Of a stretch of DNA of 64,000 nt, positions 42,129-50,065 are shown one piece after another; the first letter of the stretch is position 1, and every line of letters begins with the position of its first letter. Source of the stretch: JAXGMV01 sp040772085 (lineage in GTDB: Bacteria; Chloroflexota; Anaerolineae; Anaerolineales; Anaerolineaceae); contig JAXGYU010000001.1 of assembly GCA_040772085.1 (NCBI GenBank), positions 2,480,001-2,544,000 on the forward strand, given 5' to 3'. A program made the translations under genes and the position numbers. The notes beneath the pieces were generated by a model that saw nothing but the letters and a program-made list of their open reading frames with translations, made no database searches and was not told where the DNA came from.

Positions 42129-43391
42129 ATGTCTTACTTGACTGGTTTCCGATGTCCGAAATGCGGGATGGAATACGCGGCTGACAACAGTCTGTACGTT
42201 TGTCCGGCTGATGCCAGCAACCTGGACGTGGTGATGGATTACGCCGCGCTCAGACATGACCTGACGCCACCCGATATCACAGCCCGCCGTGAGCGCTCAA
42301 TCTGGCGCTATTCGGCATTGCTGCCGGTTGAAAAATTGCCGGAAACAGGCGGTGTTTTTGACAGTGTCGGCATGACACCGCTCTACGCGCCTTCTGCCCT
42401 GGGCAGCCGTTACGGTATCGAGAATTTCTGGGTCAAAGATGAGAGCCGCAATCCGACCGGTTCCTTTAAGGACCGCGCCAGCGCCATCGTCCTGGCACAG
42501 GCGCAGGCAACCCATGAACCGATTATCGTCGCGGCGTCGACCGGCAATGCCGGCGCTGCGCTGGCCGGGTTGGCCGCAGCCATCGGACAAAAAGTCCTTA
42601 TCCTGGCGCCAAAAACAGCGCCGAAAGCAAAGGTCGCTCAATTGCTCGCCTATGGCGCCGAGGTCATCCTGGTCGATGGTTCATACGATGATGCTTTCGA
42701 TCTGAGCCTGCAACTGACAGAAACCTACGGTTGGTACAACCGCAATACCGGCTTCAACCCTCTGACCGTCGAGGGGAAGAAAACAGGCGCGTTCGAATTA
42801 TGGGAAGCGCTCAAATTGTATGAACGTGAGCAGCCATTGAAGATATTCGTCTCTGTTGGTGACGGCAATATCATCTCGGGGCTCTACAAGGGTTTCTATG
42901 ATCTGAACGAGTTAGGCTGGCTGCGGCGAATGCCGCAGTTAGTCGGCGTCCAGTCCGAGCGCTCCGCGGCGATCGCGAACGCCTTCGCGGCAGGCAGTGA
43001 GGCCATCACATCCGTCGTCGCGACTACCATCGCCGACAGCATCTCGGTCAATCTGCCGCGGGACGGGGAGCGCGCGTTGCGTGCAGTCCGCGCGACTGGC
43101 GGTCAATATCTGACCGTTTCGGATGAGGAAATTCTGGCAGCTATCCCCGTGTTGGGCAGTGCAGGCATCTTTGCTGAACCTGCCGGAGCGGCAGCCATGG
43201 CCGGCATGATCAAGGCCACTGACCAGGGAATACTCGAGCCCGATGACAATGTGGTTGTGATTAACACCGGCAGCGGATTGAAGGACATCAATGCGGTGAT
43301 CAATGCTGTTGGTATTAATCCTGATATTATTGAGCCGGAATTATGTGCCTTGACCAGGCTAATCGAAGAAAAAGGAATCGCCCTCTCATGA
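42129..43391 (+). CDS. thrC: Threonine synthase
   Basis: A 420-residue PLP enzyme converting O-phosphohomoserine to threonine. An N-terminal zinc-ribbon-like segment has CPKCG and a third Cys (YVCPAD), but the usual fourth Cys is not evident. The PLP Lys lies in DESRNPTGSFKDRAS (about residue 116). The phosphate-binding glycine loop appears as ASTGNAGAALAG, and the C-terminal part as EPAGAAAMAGM and INTGSGLKD. ATG 42129 is supported by the similarity start at FRCPKCG and by the adjacent -10 element. It overlaps the glycosyltransferase gene by 4 bp (ATGA). Confidence 0.95.
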   Translation: MSYLTGFRCPKCGMEYAADNSLYVCPADASNLDVVMDYAALRHDLTPPDITARRERSIWRYSALLPVEKLPETGGVFDSVGMTPLYAPSALGSRYGIENFWVKDESRNPTGSFKDRASAIVLAQAQATHEPIIVAASTGNAGAALAGLAAAIGQKVLILAPKTAPKAKVAQLLAYGAEVILVDGSYDDAFDLSLQLTETYGWYNRNTGFNPLTVEGKKTGAFELWEALKLYEREQPLKIFVSVGDGNIISGLYKGFYDLNELGWLRRMPQLVGVQSERSAAIANAFAAGSEAITSVVATTIADSISVNLPRDGERALRAVRATGGQYLTVSDEEILAAIPVLGSAGIFAEPAGAAAMAGMIKATDQGILEPDDNVVVINTGSGLKDINAVINAVGINPDIIEPELCALTRLIEEKGIALS

Positions 43392-44353
43392 CAGAAAAAA
43401 CCTCAAACGACCAGCCAGTTTATACCATCATCGCGCCCATCTACAACGAGATCAAATGCATCGATGAGCTCTACACTCAGATCGTCAAAGTCATGGACAG
43501 CACGGGTGAGCCATGGGAAATGGTCTGGATTGACGATGGCTCCAGGGACGGATCGACTGACCGCATCCGCTATTACGCCGAGCTCGATCCGCGCATCAGA
43601 CCCGTAATTTTTGCCCGCAACTTTGGACATCAGATCGCTGTCACAGCTGGCCTCGACTATAGCCGCGGACAGGCGGTGGTTATCATCGACGCGGATTTGC
43701 AGGACCCGCCGGAAGTCATCCTGGAATTGATCAACAAATGGAAAGAGGGCTACCAGGTTGTTTACGCGGTCCGTTCCGAACGCGAGGGTGAATCCTGGTT
43801 CAAAACATTTACCGCGGCGCAGTTTTACCGCATGATTGACAAGATCACCGATGTCAAAATCCCGCTGGACACCGGCGATTTCCGCCTGATGGATCGCAAG
43901 GTGATCGACGTGCTGAACAGCATGCGGGAGAAACACCGCTTCCTGCGGGGCATGTCCTCGTGGGTCGGGTTCAAACAGGTTGGCGTCCCGTACAAGCGCC
44001 ACGCGCGTTTCGCGGGCGAGACCAAGTATCCGCTCAAGAAGATGCTGCTGCTGGCCTTGAATGCCATCACCAGCTTTTCGTATTTCCCGCTGCAACTGGC
44101 CACTTATATCGGATTCATCGCGGCCGGTATCAGCATTCTCGCGATTCCGATTGTCATCCTCACCCGTGTTTTCGGCGCGCAGGCCTTCTTTGGTCAGGCG
44201 ACGACATTGATCGCCGTGCTGTTCCTGGGCGGTGTGCAGTTGATCAGCCTGGGAATCCTTGGCGAATACATCGGCCGGGTCTATGACGAGGTCAAGGGCC
44301 GTCCGTTGTACATCGTCAGTGAAAAGCCTGAGGATTTTGAACCAAAAGAGTAA
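43388..44353 (+). CDS. GT2 glycosyltransferase (GtrB/dolichol-phosphate-mannose-synthase-like)
   Basis: A 321-residue membrane-associated transferase that moves a sugar from a nucleotide donor to a polyprenyl phosphate. Its GT-A domain has VWIDDGSRDGS and DADLQDPPE (DxD metal site), and QFYRMIDKITDVKIPLDTGDFRLMDR typical of GtrB-like enzymes. Two C-terminal helices (about 228-252 and 265-290) anchor it, followed by LGEYIGRVYDEVKGRPLYIV. ATG 43388 overlaps the threonine synthase stop (ATGA). It would supply lipid-linked sugar to a GT-C transferase such as the protein at 40044 (inference). Confidence 0.93.
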   Translation: MTEKTSNDQPVYTIIAPIYNEIKCIDELYTQIVKVMDSTGEPWEMVWIDDGSRDGSTDRIRYYAELDPRIRPVIFARNFGHQIAVTAGLDYSRGQAVVIIDADLQDPPEVILELINKWKEGYQVVYAVRSEREGESWFKTFTAAQFYRMIDKITDVKIPLDTGDFRLMDRKVIDVLNSMREKHRFLRGMSSWVGFKQVGVPYKRHARFAGETKYPLKKMLLLALNAITSFSYFPLQLATYIGFIAAGISILAIPIVILTRVFGAQAFFGQATTLIAVLFLGGVQLISLGILGEYIGRVYDEVKGRPLYIVSEKPEDFEPKE

Positions 44354-44373
44354 CCCATCCAGGGCGAATCAAG

Positions 44374-44988
44374 ATGAGCGGTGATACAGCCCCAGCGTCA
44401 TCCAGCGAGTTTCCGATCGCCAACAGCGATATTATGCTTGTCTGCATCATGCCGTCACCGCGGGATCTCGATATTGCCAGGCTGCTGGGCTGGTATCGCA
44501 TCCCCTTGCGGTTCGCGCCGAAACTGATTGATGTCGACTATCTGGCTTTTTATCAGGCCGGCAGATTCGGACCAGAGCATCGCTGGCAGATTGAATACTT
44601 CGCCGAATTGCGCGGTCATGAATTGACCAGACGCCGCGATTTGGTGCGTGATGAACCGGATCACCCGCGGGCGGATGAGGAATACTACCGGCTGCAAATT
44701 GGCGCGCTGCAGCATCTGAAGCACCCGATCAAAGCGGGCAAGTGGAAGCGCATCACTTTTTTCTATACACTCGGACGACTCTTCAAATCAGCCCAGGCGA
44801 TCGACGAACTGCTGGCGCTGGGACAGGAACGCGAGGTGATCTGGCAGTCGCTGCGTGAGCGGGCGAACGCCTGCAACAGCTACCGCGTGGACGATGAAAT
44901 GGAACTGCCTCTGGAGCTGTTTACCTTCATCACTGTCGAGAACTCATTATTACGGCAGCAACCTAGTGATCTGGAACAGGACTATTAA
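44374..44988 (+). CDS. Unrecognised soluble protein
   Basis: A 204-residue protein without signal peptide or membrane helix. Its middle part looks strongly constrained: SPRDLDIARLLGWYRIPLR, KLIDVDYLAFYQ, RWQIEYFAELRGHELTRR, DEPDHPRADEEYYRLQIGAL and AGKWKRITFFYTLG. I recall similar proteins in other Anaerolineae-type genomes but know no function. The WYRIPLR and KWKRITFFYT segments with many aromatics suggest a beta-rich fold. It lies between the glycosyltransferase and hydantoinase genes; its stop shares one base with the next start (TAATG), so it is translationally coupled to the hydantoinase. Confidence 0.7.
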   Translation: MSGDTAPASSSEFPIANSDIMLVCIMPSPRDLDIARLLGWYRIPLRFAPKLIDVDYLAFYQAGRFGPEHRWQIEYFAELRGHELTRRRDLVRDEPDHPRADEEYYRLQIGALQHLKHPIKAGKWKRITFFYTLGRLFKSAQAIDELLALGQEREVIWQSLRERANACNSYRVDDEMELPLELFTFITVENSLLRQQPSDLEQDY

Positions 44989-46403
44989 TGGAAACGCTTA
45001 TTCGTAATGGCATGCTCGTAACTGAAAGCTTCGTATCGCAAGCGGACCTGTTGATTCGTGACGGCAAGGTCGCCGAAGTTGGCAGCGGGCTGCCGCTCAA
45101 TGCTGATCAGGTCATCGACGCGGCCGGGAAATTCGTGCTGCCGGGCGGTGTTGATGTGCACGCGCACCTCGGGCTGGAGATGTTCAACACCGTCACCTCC
45201 GATGACCATTACAGCGGTCACAAGGCGGCTGCATTCGGCGGAACGACAACGGTGATCGATTTTGTCTCGCACGATGCCGGCAGCTTGCAGGAGAACATCG
45301 CCCGCTGGCATGAGAAGGCGGGTGACAAAGCCGCCGTCGACTATGGCTTTCATATGAATATCACGCGCTTCGATGAGCAGATTGGGCGCGAACTCGCCCG
45401 ACTGCCGGAACAAGGCATTACCAGCATCAAGGTTTTCACCGCCTACAATGATCGCTTTCGCCTGGCCGACCAAAACATTCTCAAAGCAATGCGCATAGCC
45501 AAAGATTTCGGCATCCTGACGATGATTCACGCGGAAAATGGTGACATCATAGATTTGTTGATCTCCGAAGCCGTCGCGCAGGGGCATACCGAACCGATCT
45601 GGCACGCGTTGACCCGGCCGGCATGGACAGCGATTGACGCGGCTGTGCGCAGTTTCACACTCTCAGCCGTCTCCGGCGCGCCGATGTACCTGGTCCATAT
45701 GAACACGGCCGCAGAAGCCATGCAACTCGCCTATGCGCGCTCACAGGGGCTGCCTGTGATGGGCGAGACTTGCCCGCACTATCTCTTCTTCACGGAAGAT
45801 AATTTGCGCCAGCCAGATGGCGCGAAATTTGTCTGCTCACCACCGCTCAGGCAGGTCAAAGATCAGCGGGGGTTGTGGCAGGGCCTCTCTGACGGTGTGA
45901 TCCAGGTCGTGAGCACCGATCACTGTCCCTTCTTCAATCACGGCGATGTTGCAATTGAATACGAAGGCAAGCCATTCGCGGTGCCAGGTAAGGAATTGGG
46001 CAAAAACGATTTTACGAAGATTCCGAATGGCATCCCAGGGCTGGGAGATCGCATGCCTGTGATGTGGACGAAAGCTATCGGCGGTCAGCATCTGTCATTG
46101 ACACAATTCGTCCGCACACATTGCGCGAATCCCGCGCGGATTTTTGGTTTATACCCGCGTAAGGGCTGCCTCATCCCCGGAGCGGATGCTGATATTGTGA
46201 TCTGGAACCCTGAAAAAGAAGTTGAATATGGCTGGCAGGTATCCCGACAGCGTACCGACTACAATCTTTACGAACATTGGCAACTGAAAGGTATGCCTGA
46301 AAAAGTCTTCCTGCGCGGAAAACTCATTGTTGACGGTGAAATCTGGCACGGCGGCAGAGGAGAAGGGATGTATCTCCACCGCACAGCCGGTCAGGTGATT
46401 TGA
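44988..46403 (+). CDS. D-hydantoinase/dihydropyrimidinase
   Basis: A 471-residue zinc amidohydrolase that opens cyclic ureides (dihydrouracil, hydantoins). Signatures are GGVDVHAHLGLEM (first metal His pair, HAH rather than the usual HTH), FGGTTTVIDF, GITSIKVFTAY (carbamylated Lys), MIHAENGDIID, GETCPHYLFFT and STDHCPFF. The length is normal (450-490). It follows the unknown 204-residue protein with a 1-bp overlap. Pyrimidine catabolism or N-carbamoyl amino acid production is expected. Hydantoinase and dihydropyrimidinase cannot be told apart by eye. Confidence 0.92.
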   Translation: METLIRNGMLVTESFVSQADLLIRDGKVAEVGSGLPLNADQVIDAAGKFVLPGGVDVHAHLGLEMFNTVTSDDHYSGHKAAAFGGTTTVIDFVSHDAGSLQENIARWHEKAGDKAAVDYGFHMNITRFDEQIGRELARLPEQGITSIKVFTAYNDRFRLADQNILKAMRIAKDFGILTMIHAENGDIIDLLISEAVAQGHTEPIWHALTRPAWTAIDAAVRSFTLSAVSGAPMYLVHMNTAAEAMQLAYARSQGLPVMGETCPHYLFFTEDNLRQPDGAKFVCSPPLRQVKDQRGLWQGLSDGVIQVVSTDHCPFFNHGDVAIEYEGKPFAVPGKELGKNDFTKIPNGIPGLGDRMPVMWTKAIGGQHLSLTQFVRTHCANPARIFGLYPRKGCLIPGADADIVIWNPEKEVEYGWQVSRQRTDYNLYEHWQLKGMPEKVFLRGKLIVDGEIWHGGRGEGMYLHRTAGQVI

Positions 46404-46412
46404 TTCGAGCCA

Positions 46413-48011
46413 ATGTTATCGATCGCTCCGGTCTTTTTACTGACCATCAGCTACGTCCTGATCACCATCCTCAATTTATCAAAAGTGAGGCCTGGCTACC
46501 CCTGGCTGATCGCTCTGGTTGGCTCCGCCTTCGCGGTCGTTTATTTTCTGGTGGCGCGCTGGGTGACATTCCCCGCCCTGAATATCCTTGACTGGAACGC
46601 GATTCCAGAGATCCAGTCGTTCATCGGCTATCAGATCGACGCCACCTCCTGGCCGCTGGGATTCAGCCTGTCGGTCGTGCTGCTTTCCGCGCTGCTGGTT
46701 GCGCCGGCCTGGATCGGCGGTTCGGAGATCCAATTCAATCCCGGCAACGTGGTGCTGCTGATGGCGTTTTCGATCCTGGCGGTCATGGCATCCACCCCGC
46801 TGGCGTTCGTGGTCGCCATTACCACGCTCGACCTGCTCGTCACGGTCATTCTCCTCACGGAGAATGAAGCCGACGATGCGCGGTCGCGCGTTCTGATCAG
46901 CCTGATCGTGCGCTTGCTGCCGAACGCGCTGATCCTGGTCGCCACCGCGTCCACGGTGCCAGGACAACCCTTCATTCTCGGCAGCGCCAATGACAAAGCA
47001 GTGGGTCTGATTTTCTTTGCGGCTGTCCTGCGCGGTTTGCTGATTCCCGCCATCCTCCGGTTTGAGCTCTTGTGGGCCAAGCGTCCGATCCTGGCGATCG
47101 TCATCCTGCTCGGTAATCAGGTCGCGGGGTTGTCCTTGCTGCTGCGCCTTTCGAGCCCGGCGACTCGTGAGTTCTGGGGAGTCAACCTGACCCCGCTGCT
47201 GATCACCTTGCTCGTCCTGAGTTCGATCTACTGGCTGCTGGAGCGCAAGCCTGCCGTAAAGCTCAGATTATGGATCTATTTCCACAGTCTTTTGATCCTG
47301 CTGGCATTCTTATTTGGCGCGCAGCAGTCTGCACTGATCTTTCTGCTGTTGATGCTCATTGCTGGCGCATCTTTCTCACTCTACGTCAACCGTGCCGCGG
47401 GACTTCTGGTTTTCCCGTTGATCATTGCCTATGCGGTCAGCGGGCTGCCTTTCAGTCTGAGCGCCTTAGCCTGGCAGGGCTTGCTGCAGTCGCCATTTCC
47501 GCTGGCGCTCGCGGTCATCGTTCCGATGTTGTTTCTGCCAGAATTCGTCATCAACCTGCTGCGTGACAGATCGCTTCTGACTGAGTCCGAACGCTGGGTG
47601 CGGACCATGTATTACCTGGGCCATGCTTTTCTGGCGGCAACGACGATCGGGATGCTCTTCCTGAACACATTTACTTTTTCACTATTGTCTCTGGCGTGGG
47701 TCACTTTGCCGGCGCTGCTGGTTCTGGCTGTCCTGATGATCATTAGGCTCGTCAGACCTGGGCTTCTGACGCCAAAACCTCAACCGCAACTCTCCTGGAT
47801 AACAACTCGGCTTGAGCGTTTTCTGGCTTTCATCCACCCCGACGCGATCGCTTCAGCGATATTGCGGCTGGGCAGCCTGGTCTACGGCACGGTTTCCAGA
47901 GTGATGACCTCCTTCCAGTCCAACCTGGAGGGCAACGCGGGGTTCGTCTGGTCGCTGGTATTCATACTTCTGATTATGAGCATTGTTCGTTCTCTGGTGG
48001 CAAGACCATGA
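46413..48011 (+). CDS. Complex I/Mrp-like multispanning membrane protein (first of three)
   Basis: A 532-residue protein with about 14 predicted helices. The central sequence (DATSWPLGFSLSVVLLSALLV, then NVVLLMAFSILAVMASTPLAFVV) recalls the antiporter-like NuoL/M/N/MrpA family. The end (SFQSNLEGNAGFVWSLVFILLIM) recalls the amphipathic-helix-plus-EG-W tail of NuoL/hydrogenase-4 subunits. The usual conserved Lys of the channel helices is not obvious, so it is a divergent member at best. It overlaps the next gene by 4 bp. The three genes 46413-49980 form a tight operon with no NADH-oxidising or hydrogenase subunit nearby. Confidence 0.65.
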   Translation: MLSIAPVFLLTISYVLITILNLSKVRPGYPWLIALVGSAFAVVYFLVARWVTFPALNILDWNAIPEIQSFIGYQIDATSWPLGFSLSVVLLSALLVAPAWIGGSEIQFNPGNVVLLMAFSILAVMASTPLAFVVAITTLDLLVTVILLTENEADDARSRVLISLIVRLLPNALILVATASTVPGQPFILGSANDKAVGLIFFAAVLRGLLIPAILRFELLWAKRPILAIVILLGNQVAGLSLLLRLSSPATREFWGVNLTPLLITLLVLSSIYWLLERKPAVKLRLWIYFHSLLILLAFLFGAQQSALIFLLLMLIAGASFSLYVNRAAGLLVFPLIIAYAVSGLPFSLSALAWQGLLQSPFPLALAVIVPMLFLPEFVINLLRDRSLLTESERWVRTMYYLGHAFLAATTIGMLFLNTFTFSLLSLAWVTLPALLVLAVLMIIRLVRPGLLTPKPQPQLSWITTRLERFLAFIHPDAIASAILRLGSLVYGTVSRVMTSFQSNLEGNAGFVWSLVFILLIMSIVRSLVARP

Positions 48012-48592
48012 GCGCTTCAAGCGTTTCGATTCTGGCCGTCGTGATCATCATGGCTACCAGTTTGCTGTTGCTGGTTGGCATGAAATGGCGCGTATCGATC
48101 ATAGTGCTGGCAATCCAGTATCTGGCTGTCTTCTGGTTGATCAGCCTGGTATGGACGCCTGGTCAGGCTGCGGTCAAGCTGGTTATTGGATTGATGAGCT
48201 GCGCGCTGATTGGCTCCAGTCTGCCCGATGAGGAAGTCAAAGATCCCTTCCCCGGCATTTTCGGCAATATCTTTCAGCTTGTGCTGGCGTCGATGGTCTG
48301 GCTGCTGGTTTTTGCCATCGCGCCTGAAATCGTCAAATGGTTCCCGACCGGGCTGGTCATGGTCTGGGGCGGGTTCATTCTCATTGGTGTGGGGGTGATG
48401 CAGATAGGCATCGCCACGCATGAATTGCGGGTTGTGTTCGCGCTGCTGACGATTCTGTCCGGCTTTGAGGTGATTTACGCCTCGGTTGAGAACTCGATTC
48501 TGGTGACTGGCTTGCTGGCGGTCATCAACCTTGGCATCGCCCTTGTCGGCACATACCTTTCCTCTAACAGCGGCGGGAGTGAACTGGCATGA
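48008..48592 (+). CDS. NuoK/HyfE-like small membrane protein (second of three)
   Basis: A 194-residue protein with about six predicted helices. The C-terminal part, LLTILSGFEVIYASVENSILVTGLLAVINLGIALVGTYL, has the GFE-Y-E pattern seen in hydrogenase-4 component E/NuoK/MnhC-type proteins, with membrane-embedded Glu residues. The family assignment is by eye and context. It is linked by 4-bp ATGA overlaps to both neighbours, so the three are expressed in a fixed ratio. Confidence 0.6.
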   Translation: MSASSVSILAVVIIMATSLLLLVGMKWRVSIIVLAIQYLAVFWLISLVWTPGQAAVKLVIGLMSCALIGSSLPDEEVKDPFPGIFGNIFQLVLASMVWLLVFAIAPEIVKWFPTGLVMVWGGFILIGVGVMQIGIATHELRVVFALLTILSGFEVIYASVENSILVTGLLAVINLGIALVGTYLSSNSGGSELA

Positions 48593-49980
48593 ACGCGGTT
48601 GTGATCTGGATCTTCGCGCCGGCAGTTTTGTCCGTACTCCTCTTGCTGATCCGCCGTTACTACCTGCTGGTGATTGGCATCGCCACCACCATTTGTCTGC
48701 TTCTCGCGATCATGGCAATGCTGATGCCAATTGGCGAGGTCTTTGATGTCGGCCCGCTCAGTCTGGCAATCTCACCGGTGATCACGTTCTTCGGTCGCCG
48801 GCTGCTGATCAACGATGCTGATCGCACCATCCTGACCCTGATCTACCTGTTCGGCGCGTTCTGGTTCTTCGGCGCCAGCGTCCAGCATCTGAACCGTTTG
48901 CTGGTACCGATAGGGTTGCTGATCCTCTCGATTTCCGCGGCGGCGCTCTCCGTCGAGCCGTTCCTCTATTCAGCCATGCTAATTGAAGTCATCGTCCTGC
49001 TCTCGGTGCCGATCGCCGCGCCGCCAGGGGCTGGACAGCGCAAAGGTGTCATGCGCTATCTGACTTACCTGACAATGGGGATGCCCTTCATCTTGTTGGC
49101 GGGCTGGGCGGCGGAACGGGTGCAGGTCAACCTCTCCGATCCCATGCTGCTCACGCAAGCTGTGGCATTGCTGGTGATCGGTTTTGTGTTCTGGCTGGCA
49201 GTCTTCCCGGTCAGCGCCTGGGTGGCGGGACTGATGGACGAGGTGCATCCTTATATCGGGGGCTTCATTCTCGCCGCGCTTTCGACTACCGTGCTCCTCC
49301 TGCTGCTTGACTTCATCAACGCCTATTCCTGGCTGCGGAATATGCCCGGCTTTTCGCTGGGCCTGCATGCCGTCGGGCTGGTGGTTGTGCTCACTTCGGG
49401 CACATTCGCGATGTTCCAGTCCAGCCTGCCGCGTCTCTTCGCGATGGCTTACCGCTTCAGCATTGGTGTGGCGCTGATCGCAATCTCGCCGCTCAACACC
49501 ACCGGTTATCTGACCTTCCTCAGCCTGATCCCTGTCAGGCTGGTCGCGTTCGGCCTGTTCGCCTTGTCGCTGGGCATTCTGCTCAAGCGCACAAACACAC
49601 TGGACTATGCCGGTCTGACGGACGCCGCCATCCAGTCACCGCTCGCGTTCGCTGGTGTGGTTGTATCGCTTGCCGGCGTTGCAGGGCTGCCATTGTTCGG
49701 TAACTTCTCACTGGTGGTCGCGATAACCCAGCAGGGCGGTGAGCTGCGGTTGTTATTCCCCTTCCTCCTGCTCCTGGCAACCGTCTTTCTCCTGGCAGGC
49801 GGCGCGAGGGCCGTCTATTTCATGACCAGACGCACCGGCGCACCGCGTCTGCTCGAGGATTATCGCGAGATCACACTGATTTCTATCGGCATATTGCTGT
49901 TAATTCTCATTGGCACCTTCCCCCGGCTGGTTCTGCCGATGATCTTCAATTTGCTCAAAAGCTATCAGCTCTTGTTATGA
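48589..49980 (+). CDS. NuoN/NuoM-like antiporter subunit (third of three)
   Basis: A 463-residue protein with about 13-14 helices, resembling the Proton_antipo_M family. The segment FVFWLAVFPVSAWVAGLMDEVHPYIGGFI matches the FPFHxWLPDAxExAP stretch of NuoN/NuoM. The channel Lys normally four residues before FP is replaced (FWLAVFP). A Glu (MLIEVIVLLSVP) is kept where the TM5 Glu is expected. Loss of the Lys argues for altered or absent ion transport. It is the last gene of the cluster; the next gene has its own extended -10 promoter. Confidence 0.65.
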   Translation: MNAVVIWIFAPAVLSVLLLLIRRYYLLVIGIATTICLLLAIMAMLMPIGEVFDVGPLSLAISPVITFFGRRLLINDADRTILTLIYLFGAFWFFGASVQHLNRLLVPIGLLILSISAAALSVEPFLYSAMLIEVIVLLSVPIAAPPGAGQRKGVMRYLTYLTMGMPFILLAGWAAERVQVNLSDPMLLTQAVALLVIGFVFWLAVFPVSAWVAGLMDEVHPYIGGFILAALSTTVLLLLLDFINAYSWLRNMPGFSLGLHAVGLVVVLTSGTFAMFQSSLPRLFAMAYRFSIGVALIAISPLNTTGYLTFLSLIPVRLVAFGLFALSLGILLKRTNTLDYAGLTDAAIQSPLAFAGVVVSLAGVAGLPLFGNFSLVVAITQQGGELRLLFPFLLLLATVFLLAGGARAVYFMTRRTGAPRLLEDYREITLISIGILLLILIGTFPRLVLPMIFNLLKSYQLLL

Positions 49981-49995
49981 GCGCAAATGCCCGTT

Positions 49996-50004
49996 TGGTA
50001 TAAT
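49996..50004 (+). promoter_or_regulatory. Extended -10 promoter of the coiled-coil/selB genes
   Basis: TGG followed by TATAAT (49999-50004), 62 bp upstream of the coiled-coil protein start codon. No good -35 is seen. Confidence 0.5.
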
Positions 50005-50065
50005 AATTTTTTACTTCCTGATAAAGAAATGAATCGAATGCGCACCAGTCCCTGATGAGGCGATT

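Noticed and set aside
43403..44095. 230-codon frame antisense to the GT2 glycosyltransferase
   Set aside because: Contained in a gene with clear GT-A motifs; no independent evidence.
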